Shown here piece by piece: positions 50,247 to 59,308 of a stretch of 64,000 bases of DNA. The stretch lies in NCBI GenBank assembly GCA_048500255.1, contig JASNYH010000004.1, positions 124,001-188,000 on the forward strand, given 5' to 3'. Source of the stretch: JAMHWF01 sp048500255 (GTDB lineage Bacteria; Pseudomonadota; Gammaproteobacteria; Burkholderiales; Burkholderiaceae_C). The notes beneath the pieces are model-generated. The model was not told the DNA's origin. It searched no databases and saw only the letters and a program-made list of their open reading frames with translations. Position numbers and translations under genes: made by a program. Position 1 is the first letter of the stretch; every line of letters starts with the position of its first letter.

Positions 50247-50641
50247 GGTGTGTTCGCCCTGATGAAGTCGCAGATCGCGTCGAGCCGCGAGCCGGTCTGG
50301 AACACGCCGGCGAAGCCGAGCTCGCGCAGCGCGTCGTGGTCCTGCGCCGGCAGGTTGCCGCCGATGATCCACAGGCGGTCGCCGAGGCCGGCCTGCTCGA
50401 GCATCGGCTTGAGCCGGGTGCAGAACGGCAGGTGCGAGCCCGCCATGCTCGACAGCGCGATCACGTCGGCGTCGTGGCGTAGCGCGGCGTCGCCCACCTG
50501 CTGCGGCGACTGGCGAAGCCCGGTGTAGTGCACGTCGAAGCCGGCGTCGAGCATCGCGCGCACCACCACCTTGGCCCCCTGGTCGTGGCCGTCGAGGCCC
50601 GGCTTGGCGAGCACGACCTTGATCTTTCGTTCGGAGTTCAT
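50243..50641 (-). CDS. Cobalamin-binding small subunit of the acyl-CoA mutase
   Basis: 132 residues with KVVLAKPGLDGHDQGAKVV, where DGHDQG holds the axial His ligand for B12, then LSSMAGSHLPF and WIIGGNLP, the flavodoxin-like B12 fold. It overlaps the genes on both sides by ATGA. Together with the 547-residue subunit it forms the complete mutase. Confidence 0.93.
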   Translation of the reverse strand: MNSERKIKVVLAKPGLDGHDQGAKVVVRAMLDAGFDVHYTGLRQSPQQVGDAALRHDADVIALSSMAGSHLPFCTRLKPMLEQAGLGDRLWIIGGNLPAQDHDALRELGFAGVFQTGSRLDAICDFIRANTP

Positions 50642-51771
50642 GCGCAGACGTCCTTGGCGATGATCAGCTTGAGAATCTCGCTCGTGCCGCCGCCGATCAG
50701 CGTGAAGCGCACGTCGCGCAGGTAGCGCTGCACCGGGTACTCCATCGCGTAGCCGTAGCTGGCCAGCACGCGTGCGGCCTGGTCGCAGATGCGCGCCGCG
50801 GCCTCGGTGGCGTTGAGCTTGGCCATCGCCGCCGCCGTGTGATGCGGCAGGCCGGCGCCGTGCAGCCAGGCCGCGTAGTGCACGAGGTGCACCGCCGCCT
50901 CGAGCTCGGTGGCCATCTCGGCGAGCTTCAACTGGATCGCCTGGTAGCGGTTGATCGGCTTGCCGAACTGCTTGCGCTCGGCGGCGTAGCGCACGGCGGC
51001 GTCGAGCGCCGCGCGCGCGACGCCCAGCGCCAATGCGCCGGTGATGATGCGCACCTCGGCCAGCGTCTTGCGCAGATGGGCCTCGCCGTCGCCCTCCTCG
51101 CGCGACAGACGGTGGCTGTCGGGCACGAAGCAGCCGTCGAAGGCGAGCTCCGACGTGGGCAGCGCCCACACGCCCATCTTGTGGATCTCGCGGCCGATGA
51201 CGAGGCCTTCGAAATGGCGCTCGACGAGAAAAATCGTCAGCTTGCGTTCGCTGCCGGCTCGCGCGAACACGGTGAAGAAGTCGGCCACCGGGGCCGAGGT
51301 GACCCAGGTCTTGCGGCCGTTCAGCACGTAGCCGCCGTCGACCTTCTTCGCGGCCGTGGCGATGGAGCCGAGGTCGGAGCCCGCGTTTGGCTCGGTCATG
51401 CAGATCGCGCCGATTTTCTCGCCGGCCAGTGCCGGCTTGAACAGCCGCTCGACGATGTCGGTGTTGCCCAGCATGTGCAGGAACTTGGTGCCCATCAGCG
51501 ACTGCATCGCCGCGGCGCCGGCCAGCGACATCGAACCGCGCGCGATCTCCTCGAGCGCCAGGCAGAACTCGGCGAGCGCCATGCCGCTGCCGCCGACCTC
51601 TTCCGGGTAGCGCATTCCGAACAGGCCGAGCCCCGCCAGCTCGCCGAACAGTTCGCGCGGGAACGCGCGCGCCTCGTCGAGCGCCGCGGCCTGCGGCACG
51701 ATGCGCTGGTCGGCGAAGCGCGCGAACGCGTCGCGCACCGCCTTCTGCTCGTCGCTCAGCTCGAAGTCCAT
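50638..51771 (-). CDS. Acyl-CoA dehydrogenase with non-standard catalytic positions
   Basis: 377 residues, full length. Motifs ICMTEPNAGSDLGSI, RKTWVTSAPVADFF, AAERKQFGKPINRYQAIQLKLAEM. The usual base in YEGT is replaced: IGGGTSEI has Gly361 in that place. The alternative Glu before Arg used by isovaleryl-CoA dehydrogenase is Val240, with Glu239 one residue earlier. Either Glu239 acts or the reaction is unusual. It is encoded between the HyuB-like and mutase subunits with ATGA overlap to the latter. Confidence 0.9.
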   Translation of the reverse strand: MDFELSDEQKAVRDAFARFADQRIVPQAAALDEARAFPRELFGELAGLGLFGMRYPEEVGGSGMALAEFCLALEEIARGSMSLAGAAAMQSLMGTKFLHMLGNTDIVERLFKPALAGEKIGAICMTEPNAGSDLGSIATAAKKVDGGYVLNGRKTWVTSAPVADFFTVFARAGSERKLTIFLVERHFEGLVIGREIHKMGVWALPTSELAFDGCFVPDSHRLSREEGDGEAHLRKTLAEVRIITGALALGVARAALDAAVRYAAERKQFGKPINRYQAIQLKLAEMATELEAAVHLVHYAAWLHGAGLPHHTAAAMAKLNATEAAARICDQAARVLASYGYAMEYPVQRYLRDVRFTLIGGGTSEILKLIIAKDVCA

Positions 51772-51773
51772 CT

Positions 51774-53456
51774 TCAGGACTCCTCGTCCATTCCGTAGAC
51801 CTCGCGCGCCGCCTCGGTCGAGATCACGCCGTTGCGCACCTCCTCCGCGAGCACCTTGCGATCGCGCTTCTTCGGATCGCCATAACCGCCGCCCCCGCTG
51901 GCCACCTGGTGGTAGATCGTTCCCCTGGGCACCCCGGTGATCAGGTCCTTGTTCCTCGGCACGACGGTGCGGCCGTCGGGGTACTGCAGGCGGATGAAGT
52001 TCAGCCCGGCGTCCTGGCCGCCGAACAGGCCGAAGGCCGGCTCGAAGTCGCCGTCGCCGAAAGTGACCAGTTGCGTGTCGTCCGAGCCGATCTCGAAAAT
52101 CGTCTCCACGCCCAGCCCGCCGCGCCACCGGCCCGCGCCGGCCGAGTCGGTCAGCAGCTCGTGGCGCAGCAGCGTGTGCGGTGTCTGCTGCTCGAACATC
52201 TCGTAGTCCTGGTCGAGCACGCCGCCCGAGGCGTCGATCATGCCGATGTGGTCGTAGCCGTCGGCGCCGAGCATCGCGCCCGAGCCGCCCTTCAGGCCCA
52301 TGAAGCCGATGTCGACGTATTTCTCGCCGGTGCGCGGATCGATGCCGGTGGTGAGCGACGCGAGCAGGTTGTTCCAGCCGGCGGTGACGCGGTCGGGCAG
52401 CACCGGCGCGAGCGCGCGCTGGATCGCGTCGGCGTTGGGCGGGCACAGGTGGTTGCCGAAGGTGGTGGCCTTCGGGTAGGCGGCGTTCAGGATCGTGCCT
52501 TCTGGAATCACGATCTCGATCGGCTGCACCATTCCCTCGTTGTGCGGAATGTCGGGGTTCACCATCTGCAGCAGCGTGAGGATCGTGGCCGAGGCGCTCG
52601 AGGTGAAGGTGCCGTTGACGAAGCCGTTGGTCTGCGGGTCGGTGCGCGAGTAGTCGAAGCGGATCCTGCGATCCTCGACCTCGATGTCGACGCGGATCGT
52701 GAACTTCGAGCCCTCGTGGCGGCCGTCGTAGTAGACGTAGCCTTCGCCCGAATAGCGGCCGTTCGGGATCTTGGCGATCTCGGCCTCCATCATGCGGCGC
52801 GTGGCGTCGAAGAGCGCCTGCTTGTGCGCTTCGTAGCTGTCGACCCCGTACTTGGCCAGCAATGCGAGCATGCGCCGCTCGCCGATCGTGCACGCGCCCA
52901 TCTCGGCCTTCATGTCGTGCTGCACGATGTCCAGGCGCACGTTGGCGAAGATGAGGTTCCAGACGTCGCGGCGCAGCTTGCCGCGCTCGACCACCTTCAC
53001 CGGCGGGATGCGCAGCGCCTCCTGCCAGACCTCGACCGCATTCGGGTTGTAGCCGCCGGCCACCGCGCCGCCGATGTCGGCCTGGTGACCCTTGACCGCC
53101 GTCCAGCCGACCAGTTCGCCCTCGAAGAACACGGGCTTGAACACGGCGACGTCGTTGTTCTGGTTGCCCAGGCTGAAGACGTCGTTGTGGAAGAACACGT
53201 CGCCGGGATGGATGTCGCCGTCGAACAGCTTGCGGATGTGCTTGCACACCGGCGCCAGCGAGAACGCGAGGATCGGCAGGTTCTCGGTCTGCTCGAGCAT
53301 GCGGCCGTCTTCGTCGTAGAGGCCCGTGACGTAGTCCTTGGCCTCGCACAGGATCGGCGAGCGCGTCGTGCGCTCCATCGAGATGGACATCTCGTCGGTG
53401 ATCGACTTGAAGGTGCGCGCGTACACCGACAGCAGGATGGGATCGATCGTGGTCAT
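51774..53456 (-). CDS. HyuB-type (hydantoinase B/oxoprolinase) subunit
   Basis: 560 residues. Start MTTIDPILLSVYARTFKSITDEM, then PGDVFFHNDVFSLGNQNNDVAVFKPVF, GHQADIGGAVAGGYN, RRMLALLAKYG, and the Gly-rich VASGGGGYGDPKKRD near the end. HyuB works with HyuA in ATP-dependent ring opening (hydantoin, 5-oxoproline, lactams) or, in related enzymes, ATP-dependent ketone carboxylation (acetophenone, acetone). The matching HyuA is the preceding gene, separated by a repeat insertion. Confidence 0.9.
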   Translation of the reverse strand: MTTIDPILLSVYARTFKSITDEMSISMERTTRSPILCEAKDYVTGLYDEDGRMLEQTENLPILAFSLAPVCKHIRKLFDGDIHPGDVFFHNDVFSLGNQNNDVAVFKPVFFEGELVGWTAVKGHQADIGGAVAGGYNPNAVEVWQEALRIPPVKVVERGKLRRDVWNLIFANVRLDIVQHDMKAEMGACTIGERRMLALLAKYGVDSYEAHKQALFDATRRMMEAEIAKIPNGRYSGEGYVYYDGRHEGSKFTIRVDIEVEDRRIRFDYSRTDPQTNGFVNGTFTSSASATILTLLQMVNPDIPHNEGMVQPIEIVIPEGTILNAAYPKATTFGNHLCPPNADAIQRALAPVLPDRVTAGWNNLLASLTTGIDPRTGEKYVDIGFMGLKGGSGAMLGADGYDHIGMIDASGGVLDQDYEMFEQQTPHTLLRHELLTDSAGAGRWRGGLGVETIFEIGSDDTQLVTFGDGDFEPAFGLFGGQDAGLNFIRLQYPDGRTVVPRNKDLITGVPRGTIYHQVASGGGGYGDPKKRDRKVLAEEVRNGVISTEAAREVYGMDEES

Positions 53457-53569
53457 GACAGCCCCTCGTCCGACGAGTACGTCGGCCGATCCCCCGAGGG
53501 GATCGCGGGCCGGCTTGGGGCGGCCCGGCGCTCGGCCCGCGGCGCGAGGGTTGATGCAGGGTGTCTCAT
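53453..53569 (-). repeat. Intercistronic repeat encoding a 38-codon mini-ORF bounded by ATGA overlaps
   Basis: Between the HyuA- and HyuB-type genes. ATG overlaps the HyuA stop and TGA overlaps the HyuB start. The peptide (MRHPASTLAPRAERRAAPSR...PTYSSDEGLS) matches the N- and C-terminal parts of the longer copy at 38581-38778. A hairpin GATCCCC-CGA-GGGGATC and the repeat core lie inside. Confidence 0.7.
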
Positions 53570-55731
53570 GCCAGTGCCTCCTCTTTCGCTTGCGCCGCGG
53601 CGCCTTCGCCCAGCAGGTCGGCGCGGCCCTTGGCGTGCAGCACGAACGAGCCGAGCGCATCGACGACGCAGTCGAACGACGCGCTGACGAAGATCGCCGT
53701 GGTGGTCTGCTCGACCAGCGCCGGGCCGGCGACGCGGTGGCCGCACTGCATGCGGTGGCCGTCGTAGACCGGCACCTCGGCGTAGGCATCGTGCTCGGGG
53801 ATGTAGACGCTGCGCCGCCCCTTGAGCGCCGCGCGCGCGTCGGCCGAGCCCGCGGCCTGGCGCCGCACGTCGGGCCGCTCGGTGCTGCCGATCGCCTGCA
53901 GCCGAACGTTGACCACTTCGACCGGCGAGCCCTCGGCCTGCAGCGAGTAGCCGTAGAGGCGCAGGTGCTCGGCGTGGAAGGCGCGCGCGATGGCGTCGGC
54001 GTCGCGCGCCTCGATCACCGCGACAGGAACCTCCACCGTGACCTCGTGGTACTGCTTGAGGTAGCGGCAGTCGAACCGCAGCGCCATGCGCCGCCCGGCC
54101 GCGGGAACGCGCTCCTCGTGCAGCAGGCGGTCGCCCTCGCCCGCCATCGCCGCGACCAGCGCTTTGAGGCGCGTCCAGTCGATGTCGGGCAGCCGCGCGA
54201 CGAAGGTGCGCACGAAGTCGTGGCGCAGCTCGCACATCAGCATGCCGAAGGCGCACAGCACCGAGGCCTCGCGCGGCACCACCTGCAGCGGGATCTCGAG
54301 CTCGCTGCAGATCAGGCAGCCGTGGATCGGGCCGGCGCCGCCGCCCGGAATGAGCGGGAACTCGCGCGGATCGAAGCCGCGCTTGATCGTCACTTCGCGC
54401 ACGCCCTGCGCCATGTTGTTGCAGGCGACGCGGTACATGCCCGCTGCCGCCTGCTCGATCGTCAGGCCCATCGGCCGCGCGATGTGTTCGTCGATCGCGC
54501 GCCGCGCAGCCTCGACGTCGAGCGTCATGCGGCCGCCGGCGAAGAACGCCGGGTCGAGGTAGCCCAGCACCAGGTTGGCGTCCGTCGTGGTGGGCAGGCG
54601 GCCGCCGCGGCCGTAGCAGGCGGGGCCGGGGTCGGCGCCGGCGCTCTGCGGGCCCATGCGCAGCAGCCCGCCCTCGTCGAGCCAGCCGATCGAGCCGCCG
54701 CCGGCGCCGATGGTGTGGATGTCGAGCATCGGCAGCGCGATGCGGTGGCGCGCGATCTCGCCGTCGTTCTTGACCAGCGGCGCGCCGACGGCGACCGAGG
54801 CTTCGAAGCTGGTGCCGCCCATGTCGGTGGTGATGCAGCGGTCGCGGCCGTGCGCGCCGACGTAGAACAGCCCCGCGCCGGGGCCGCCCGCCGGGCCCGA
54901 CAGCAGCGTGAGCGCGGCCTTGTCGCGCGCCGCCTGCGGCGAGATCACGCCGCCGTTGGACTGCATGATCAGCAGCACGCCGGCAAAGCCGATGCCGGCC
55001 AGGCGCTCGACGAGCTGGTCGAGGTAGTGCTCGAGCTTGGGGCCGACGTAGGCGTTGAGCGCCGTGGTGCTGACGCGCTCGTAGAAGCGGATCGACGGCA
55101 GCACTTCGCTCGACACCGAGACGTAGGCGTCGGACATCTCGCTGCGCACGATGTCTGCGGCGGCGGCCTCGTGCGCCGGGTTGGCGAACGAGTTCATGAA
55201 GCACACGGCCACCGCCTGCACGCCCTCGGCGCGCCAGGCGGCGAGCGCCGAGCGAATGGCGTCGAGATCGAGCGGCGCGACTTCGCGGCCGTCGCGGTCG
55301 AGCCGGCCGGCGACGCCGATGCGGCGCGCGCGCGGCACCAGCGGCTGCACGTTGCGGTAGCGGTTGTCGTACTGTGCCTCGCGCACGCCGCGGCGCATCT
55401 CGAGTGCGTCGCGCACGCCTTCGGTGGTCAGCAGGCCGCAGCGCGCGCCGGTGCCGGTGAGCGTGGCGTTCGTCGTCACGGTGGTGCCGTGCACGATCGT
55501 CGCGATGCTGCGCACGAATTCGGCGAGCGGCAGCGGCGGGTCGAACGAAGCGGCGATCTCGGTCAGCCCCTGCACCACGGCGATCGACGGATCGGTCGGC
55601 GTCGACAGCGTCTTGTGGATACGCGGCGCCTCGCCGTCGCGCGCGATCACGAAGTCGGTGAAGGTGCCGCCGACGTCGATGCCGATCTTGATCGCGGCGG
55701 CAGCGCCGCCCGGCTGGGTTTTCATCGTCAT
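53566..55731 (-). CDS. HyuA-type (hydantoinase A/oxoprolinase) ATP-dependent subunit
   Basis: 721 residues. N-terminal ATP-fold phosphate loop GIDVGGTFTDFV (about 17-28), TIVHGTTVTTNATLTGTGARCGLLTTEGVRD, SGPAGGPGAGLFY, TTDMGGTSFEASV and GGGAGPIHG. It binds ATP and activates the amide or ketone substrate. The start overlaps the acyl-CoA ligase stop (ATGA), so ketone carboxylation followed by CoA activation and thiolysis is a reasonable reading of the gene order. Confidence 0.9.
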   Translation of the reverse strand: MTMKTQPGGAAAAIKIGIDVGGTFTDFVIARDGEAPRIHKTLSTPTDPSIAVVQGLTEIAASFDPPLPLAEFVRSIATIVHGTTVTTNATLTGTGARCGLLTTEGVRDALEMRRGVREAQYDNRYRNVQPLVPRARRIGVAGRLDRDGREVAPLDLDAIRSALAAWRAEGVQAVAVCFMNSFANPAHEAAAADIVRSEMSDAYVSVSSEVLPSIRFYERVSTTALNAYVGPKLEHYLDQLVERLAGIGFAGVLLIMQSNGGVISPQAARDKAALTLLSGPAGGPGAGLFYVGAHGRDRCITTDMGGTSFEASVAVGAPLVKNDGEIARHRIALPMLDIHTIGAGGGSIGWLDEGGLLRMGPQSAGADPGPACYGRGGRLPTTTDANLVLGYLDPAFFAGGRMTLDVEAARRAIDEHIARPMGLTIEQAAAGMYRVACNNMAQGVREVTIKRGFDPREFPLIPGGGAGPIHGCLICSELEIPLQVVPREASVLCAFGMLMCELRHDFVRTFVARLPDIDWTRLKALVAAMAGEGDRLLHEERVPAAGRRMALRFDCRYLKQYHEVTVEVPVAVIEARDADAIARAFHAEHLRLYGYSLQAEGSPVEVVNVRLQAIGSTERPDVRRQAAGSADARAALKGRRSVYIPEHDAYAEVPVYDGHRMQCGHRVAGPALVEQTTTAIFVSASFDCVVDALGSFVLHAKGRADLLGEGAAAQAKEEALA

Positions 55732-57314
55732 GCGGTTTGCTCCCTGGGCAGCTCGTCGCTGCCTTGCGCTGCGGCCAGGCGCTCGGCGACGAGGCGCCGC
55801 ACGTCTTCCTTGCGCACCTTGCCGAGCGCCGTGCGCGGCAGCGCGTCGACGAACAGCACGTGTTTCGGATGCTTGAATCGGGCGAGCCGGCCCTGGAACA
55901 ACGCCAGCACGCGCTCACGCGTCGGCACCGCGCCGGGCGTCGGCGCCACCACGGCGACGACGGCCTCGCCCCAGCGCGCGTCGGGCCGGCCGACGACGGC
56001 GGCCTCGGCGATGTCGGGGCAGGCGAGCAGCACGCCTTCGACCTCGGCCGGGCTGACGTTCTCGCCGCCCGAAATGATCATGTCCTTGAGCCGGCCGTCG
56101 ATCGTGAGGTAGCCCTCGGCGTCGAGGTGGCCGCTGTCGCCCGAGTGGTACCAGCCGTCGGCCAGCGCCGTGGCGGTCGCAGCCGGATCGCGCCAGTAGC
56201 CGCTCATCACGCTCGGGCCGCGCACCAGGATCTCGCCGCTGCGTCCGGCAGCCACGTCGCGGCCGTCGGCCTCGACGACGCGCAGCTCGCAGCCGAGCGC
56301 GGCGCGGCCGGCGGCGCCGGCGTGGCGCACGGCCTCGCCGGCATGCAGGCAGGCGGCGATCGGCGCCGTCTCGGTGGCGCCCCACACCTGCACGAGCGGG
56401 ATGCCGCGCGCGTGCACGGCGTGAATCAGCCGCTCGGGCACCAGCGTCGAGCCGGTGCTGAGCATGCGCAGGCTCGACAGGTCGGCGCCGGCCCAGCGCG
56501 GATTCGCGATCATGGCCTCGAGCTGCGCCGGCACCAGCACGGTCAGCGTGATGCGTTCGCGCTCGATGGCGTCGAACGTGGCGTCGGCGTCGAAGCGCGC
56601 GTGCAGCGTCACCGAGCAGCCGGCGCGCAGCGCGGGCGTGGTCAGGATGTTGAGCCCGCCGACGTGGAACAGCGGCAAGGTGGTCAGGATGCGGTCGTGC
56701 GAGGTCAGCGCGTGCATGTCGACGCTGGCGTCGGCATTGGCCGCCAGCGCGCCGCGGCTGAGCAGCACGCCCTTGGGCCGCCCCGTCGAGCCCGACGTGA
56801 AGCACAGCAGCACCGGCGCCGACGCATCGACGCGCGCCTTCGGCGGCGTGCCGCGCGCCGAGGCGAGGAAGTCGCGCCAGGCCGTCCAGCCCGCCGGCGC
56901 GGCGGCGCGCGACGCATCGGCGACAGGCTCGTCGAGCACGACGCAGCGCGTGCCCAGCGGCTGTACCGCGGCGGCGAGGCCCGCGTCGACGAAGGCGTGC
57001 TCGGCGCACAGCACCGAAGGCTCGCACTCGCGCAGCATCGCGTGGTGCTCGGGCGGCGCGAGGCGCCAGTTCAGCGGCGTGAAGATCGCGCCGAGCCGCG
57101 CGCAGGCGAACAGCGTGGCAACCATCGCCGCGCTGTTCACACCGAGCCAGGCGACGCGATCGCCCGGCGCCGCGCCGGCGCCGGCCAGCGCGGCGGCGAT
57201 CGAATCGATGCGCGCCGCCAGTTCGGCGTAGCTCCAGGCCTGCGGCGCGCAGTGCAGCGCTGCCTTGTCGGGCGCGCGGCCGGCCTGCTCGGCGATCCAG
57301 TCGGCGATGTCCAT
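55728..57314 (-). CDS. AMP-forming acyl-CoA synthetase
   Basis: 528 residues. LLCFTSGSTGRPKGVLLS, VWGATETAPIAA, YHSGDSGHLDAEGYLTIDGRLKDMIISGGENVSP and LPRTALGKVRKEDVR are all intact. It activates a medium or aromatic-type acid. It overlaps the HyuA-type gene and follows the thiolase by 23 bp. It is only distantly similar to the other ligase in this block, so the two probably serve different steps. Confidence 0.9.
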   Translation of the reverse strand: MDIADWIAEQAGRAPDKAALHCAPQAWSYAELAARIDSIAAALAGAGAAPGDRVAWLGVNSAAMVATLFACARLGAIFTPLNWRLAPPEHHAMLRECEPSVLCAEHAFVDAGLAAAVQPLGTRCVVLDEPVADASRAAAPAGWTAWRDFLASARGTPPKARVDASAPVLLCFTSGSTGRPKGVLLSRGALAANADASVDMHALTSHDRILTTLPLFHVGGLNILTTPALRAGCSVTLHARFDADATFDAIERERITLTVLVPAQLEAMIANPRWAGADLSSLRMLSTGSTLVPERLIHAVHARGIPLVQVWGATETAPIAACLHAGEAVRHAGAAGRAALGCELRVVEADGRDVAAGRSGEILVRGPSVMSGYWRDPAATATALADGWYHSGDSGHLDAEGYLTIDGRLKDMIISGGENVSPAEVEGVLLACPDIAEAAVVGRPDARWGEAVVAVVAPTPGAVPTRERVLALFQGRLARFKHPKHVLFVDALPRTALGKVRKEDVRRLVAERLAAAQGSDELPREQTA

Positions 57315-57337
57315 CGCGGGTGACCAGCGTTGCGGCT

Positions 57338-58540
57338 TCAAGCGTCGCCGACTTCGAGCACCACGGCCATCGCGGTGTCGCCCGCCGCGCAGCCGGTGAA
57401 CAGGCCATATCCGCCGCCGCGCTGCGCGAGCTGCTCGATCAGCTCGATGATGGCGCGCGTGCCCATCGGCGCCTGCGGATGACCCCACACCAGCGAACAG
57501 CCGTACTGATTCATCGTGCGCCAGTCGACACCGGTGGCGCGCGCGAACACCAGGTCGTTGATCGCGAACGGGTTGTGCGTCTTGATCGCCGCCATCTGCT
57601 CGACACGCATGCCGGCCTGCGCCAGCGCGCGCTGCGCCGCCGGCACCGGCGCCTCGGGCATGCACGCGAGTTCGGCGCGCGCCTGGCCGAAACCGTGCAG
57701 CCGCACCACGATCTTCGGGTCGCTCGACAGCTCGCGCGCGCGCTCGCGCGTCGTCACGACGATGGCGGCGTTGCCGTCGGCCGGGTGCGTCTGCGCGCCG
57801 TAGGTCACCGTGCCGCCGGGCGTGACGGGCTTGAGCGCCGCCAGGCCCTCGGGCGTCGAGCGCGACACGCCTTCGTCGCCTTCGAGGCGCGTCAGCGTCT
57901 TCTTGTAGCCGGCGGCGGGCACGTCGAACGGCAGCGTCATGAAGCGGCGCAGGAAAGCCGAGTTGTCGGCCAGCGCCTCGGCGTACTGCGCCTCGCGGTG
58001 CAGCACCACCTCGTGCTGCTCGGCGGTGGTGAAGCCGTGGCGCGCGTTCACCTTCTCGGCGGTGGCGAGCATCGCGTGCGGACCCAACGGATCGCAGTTG
58101 AAGTTGTCCATCACCCAGTCCTCGGCGACGCCGGTGCCGCCGGGACCGCGCGGGTTCGGGTAGTAGAGGTGCGGCCCGTTGGAGGTGCGGTCGCAGGTGA
58201 CGACGAGGGCCTGCTCGGCGACGCCGAGCTCGACTTCCTGCGCCGCGGCGAGCAGCGTGCGCACGCCGGTGGCGCAGGCCTGCATCAGCGTGGGCCCGCC
58301 GACCTGCGGCGCGCCGGCCATGCCCATCAGCCACGGCATGCCGAAGAACGAATGGCGCTGCGGCACCGACATGCCGAGCACGCCGTGGTCGAACTGCGCC
58401 GCGTCGATGCGGCGGCGCGCCAGCTCCAGGCGCACGACGTGGGCCGCGAACTCGACGCTGTTGAGGTGCGCGAAGCTGCCCTGCCAGCGCGTGAACGGCG
58501 TGCTCCAGTAGGCGCCGTAGGGGATGTGGGCTCGTTTCAT
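57338..58540 (-). CDS. Thiolase-family protein (SCP2/lipid-transfer-like thiolase)
   Basis: 400 residues. The nucleophile is Cys89 in LMQACATGVR, the His is His354 in VWGHPQAPMG and the second Cys is Cys384 in FTGCAAGDTA. The classical CGGGG is CAAGD and NEAFA is replaced by THNPFAIND, which places it in the SCP2-like thiolase group rather than FadA. It should cleave a beta-ketoacyl-CoA. Start overlaps the GntR-type regulator stop (ATGA). Confidence 0.88.
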   Translation of the reverse strand: MKRAHIPYGAYWSTPFTRWQGSFAHLNSVEFAAHVVRLELARRRIDAAQFDHGVLGMSVPQRHSFFGMPWLMGMAGAPQVGGPTLMQACATGVRTLLAAAQEVELGVAEQALVVTCDRTSNGPHLYYPNPRGPGGTGVAEDWVMDNFNCDPLGPHAMLATAEKVNARHGFTTAEQHEVVLHREAQYAEALADNSAFLRRFMTLPFDVPAAGYKKTLTRLEGDEGVSRSTPEGLAALKPVTPGGTVTYGAQTHPADGNAAIVVTTRERARELSSDPKIVVRLHGFGQARAELACMPEAPVPAAQRALAQAGMRVEQMAAIKTHNPFAINDLVFARATGVDWRTMNQYGCSLVWGHPQAPMGTRAIIELIEQLAQRGGGYGLFTGCAAGDTAMAVVLEVGDA

Positions 58541-59247
58541 GTGCTCTTACTCCGCGTGCGGGTTGCGGGTTGCTTGCCGTCCAGTCCGGTGGCCTCGACG
58601 AAGGCGCGTCGCGCCTGCATCAGGTGGTCGTGCAGCGCGGCGGCGGCGCCATCGGCGTCGCCCGCGGCGAGCGCCGCCGAGATGCGCCGGATGCCGCGCA
58701 GCACGATGCTGCGCACGCTGGCGCGGTCGAGCGTGAGCGCGCGGATGTGCTGCATGTGGTCGGCGTACAGCTCGACCATGCGCACCAGCCGCTTGTTGGG
58801 CACCAGCGCGAGCCAGGCCGCGCGGTAGCGCAGGTTGGCATCGCCGAAGGCCTCGGCGTCGCCGGCGCGATGCGCGGCCTCGGCGTCGGCGAGCGCCGCA
58901 TCGATCGGCGCGCGCACGTCGGCGTCGAGCGTCAGCGGCGCGACGCGGCGCAGCGCCGCGGGCTCGATCAGGCAGCGCAGCTCGTAGATGTCGTGGATGT
59001 CGGCCAACGTCAGCGCCGGTACCGTGAAGCTGCGCCGGTCGGCGGCCAGCAGCCCCTCGCTGGCGAGCCGCGCCATCGCCTCGCGCACCGGCGTGCGCGA
59101 CACGCCGAGCTGCTCGGCGAGCTGCACTTCCTGCAGCGGCTGGCCGGCCTGCACCGTGCCGTTTCGCAGCTGAGCACGCAGCGCGAGGTAGACCTGTTCG
59201 CCGAGGCCTACCGCGCGTTCGACGGGCTTGAGCGAGCGAGCTGTCAC
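58537..59247 (-). CDS. GntR-family regulator with FCD effector domain
   Basis: 236 residues from GTG 59247 (AGGAA 10 bp upstream); longer frames run into remnant DNA. The winged helix (VYLALRAQLRNGTVQAGQPLQEVQLAEQLGVSRTPVREAMARLASEGLL) is followed by an FCD ligand domain (LTLADIHDIYELRCLIEPAALR to LHDHLMQARRAF). It is the first gene of the block and overlaps the thiolase gene. A perfect operator-like palindrome lies 25 bp upstream, so it probably represses itself and the operon until a pathway acid or acyl-CoA binds. Confidence 0.9.
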   Translation of the reverse strand: MTARSLKPVERAVGLGEQVYLALRAQLRNGTVQAGQPLQEVQLAEQLGVSRTPVREAMARLASEGLLAADRRSFTVPALTLADIHDIYELRCLIEPAALRRVAPLTLDADVRAPIDAALADAEAAHRAGDAEAFGDANLRYRAAWLALVPNKRLVRMVELYADHMQHIRALTLDRASVRSIVLRGIRRISAALAAGDADGAAAALHDHLMQARRAFVEATGLDGKQPATRTRSKST

Positions 59248-59271
59248 CGGAAATTCCTGTCGTCGTTGTGC

Positions 59272-59288
59272 GTATGCATACTGCATAC
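59272..59288. promoter_or_regulatory. Probable GntR/FCD operator
   Basis: GTATGCA-TAC-TGCATAC is a perfect 7-bp inverted repeat with a 3-bp spacer, of the type bound by FadR/FCD-subfamily regulators. It stands 25 bp upstream of the regulator start, where it would block the promoter of the catabolic operon. Confidence 0.7.
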
Positions 59289-59308
59289 ATTGCCCGGCAC
59301 AGACAACC

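Noticed and set aside
53566..55731. Assignment of the HyuA/HyuB pair specifically as 5-oxoprolinase or acetophenone carboxylase
   Set aside because: Family motifs do not separate these reactions, and the extra small subunit of known ketone carboxylases is not present. Only the family is reported.
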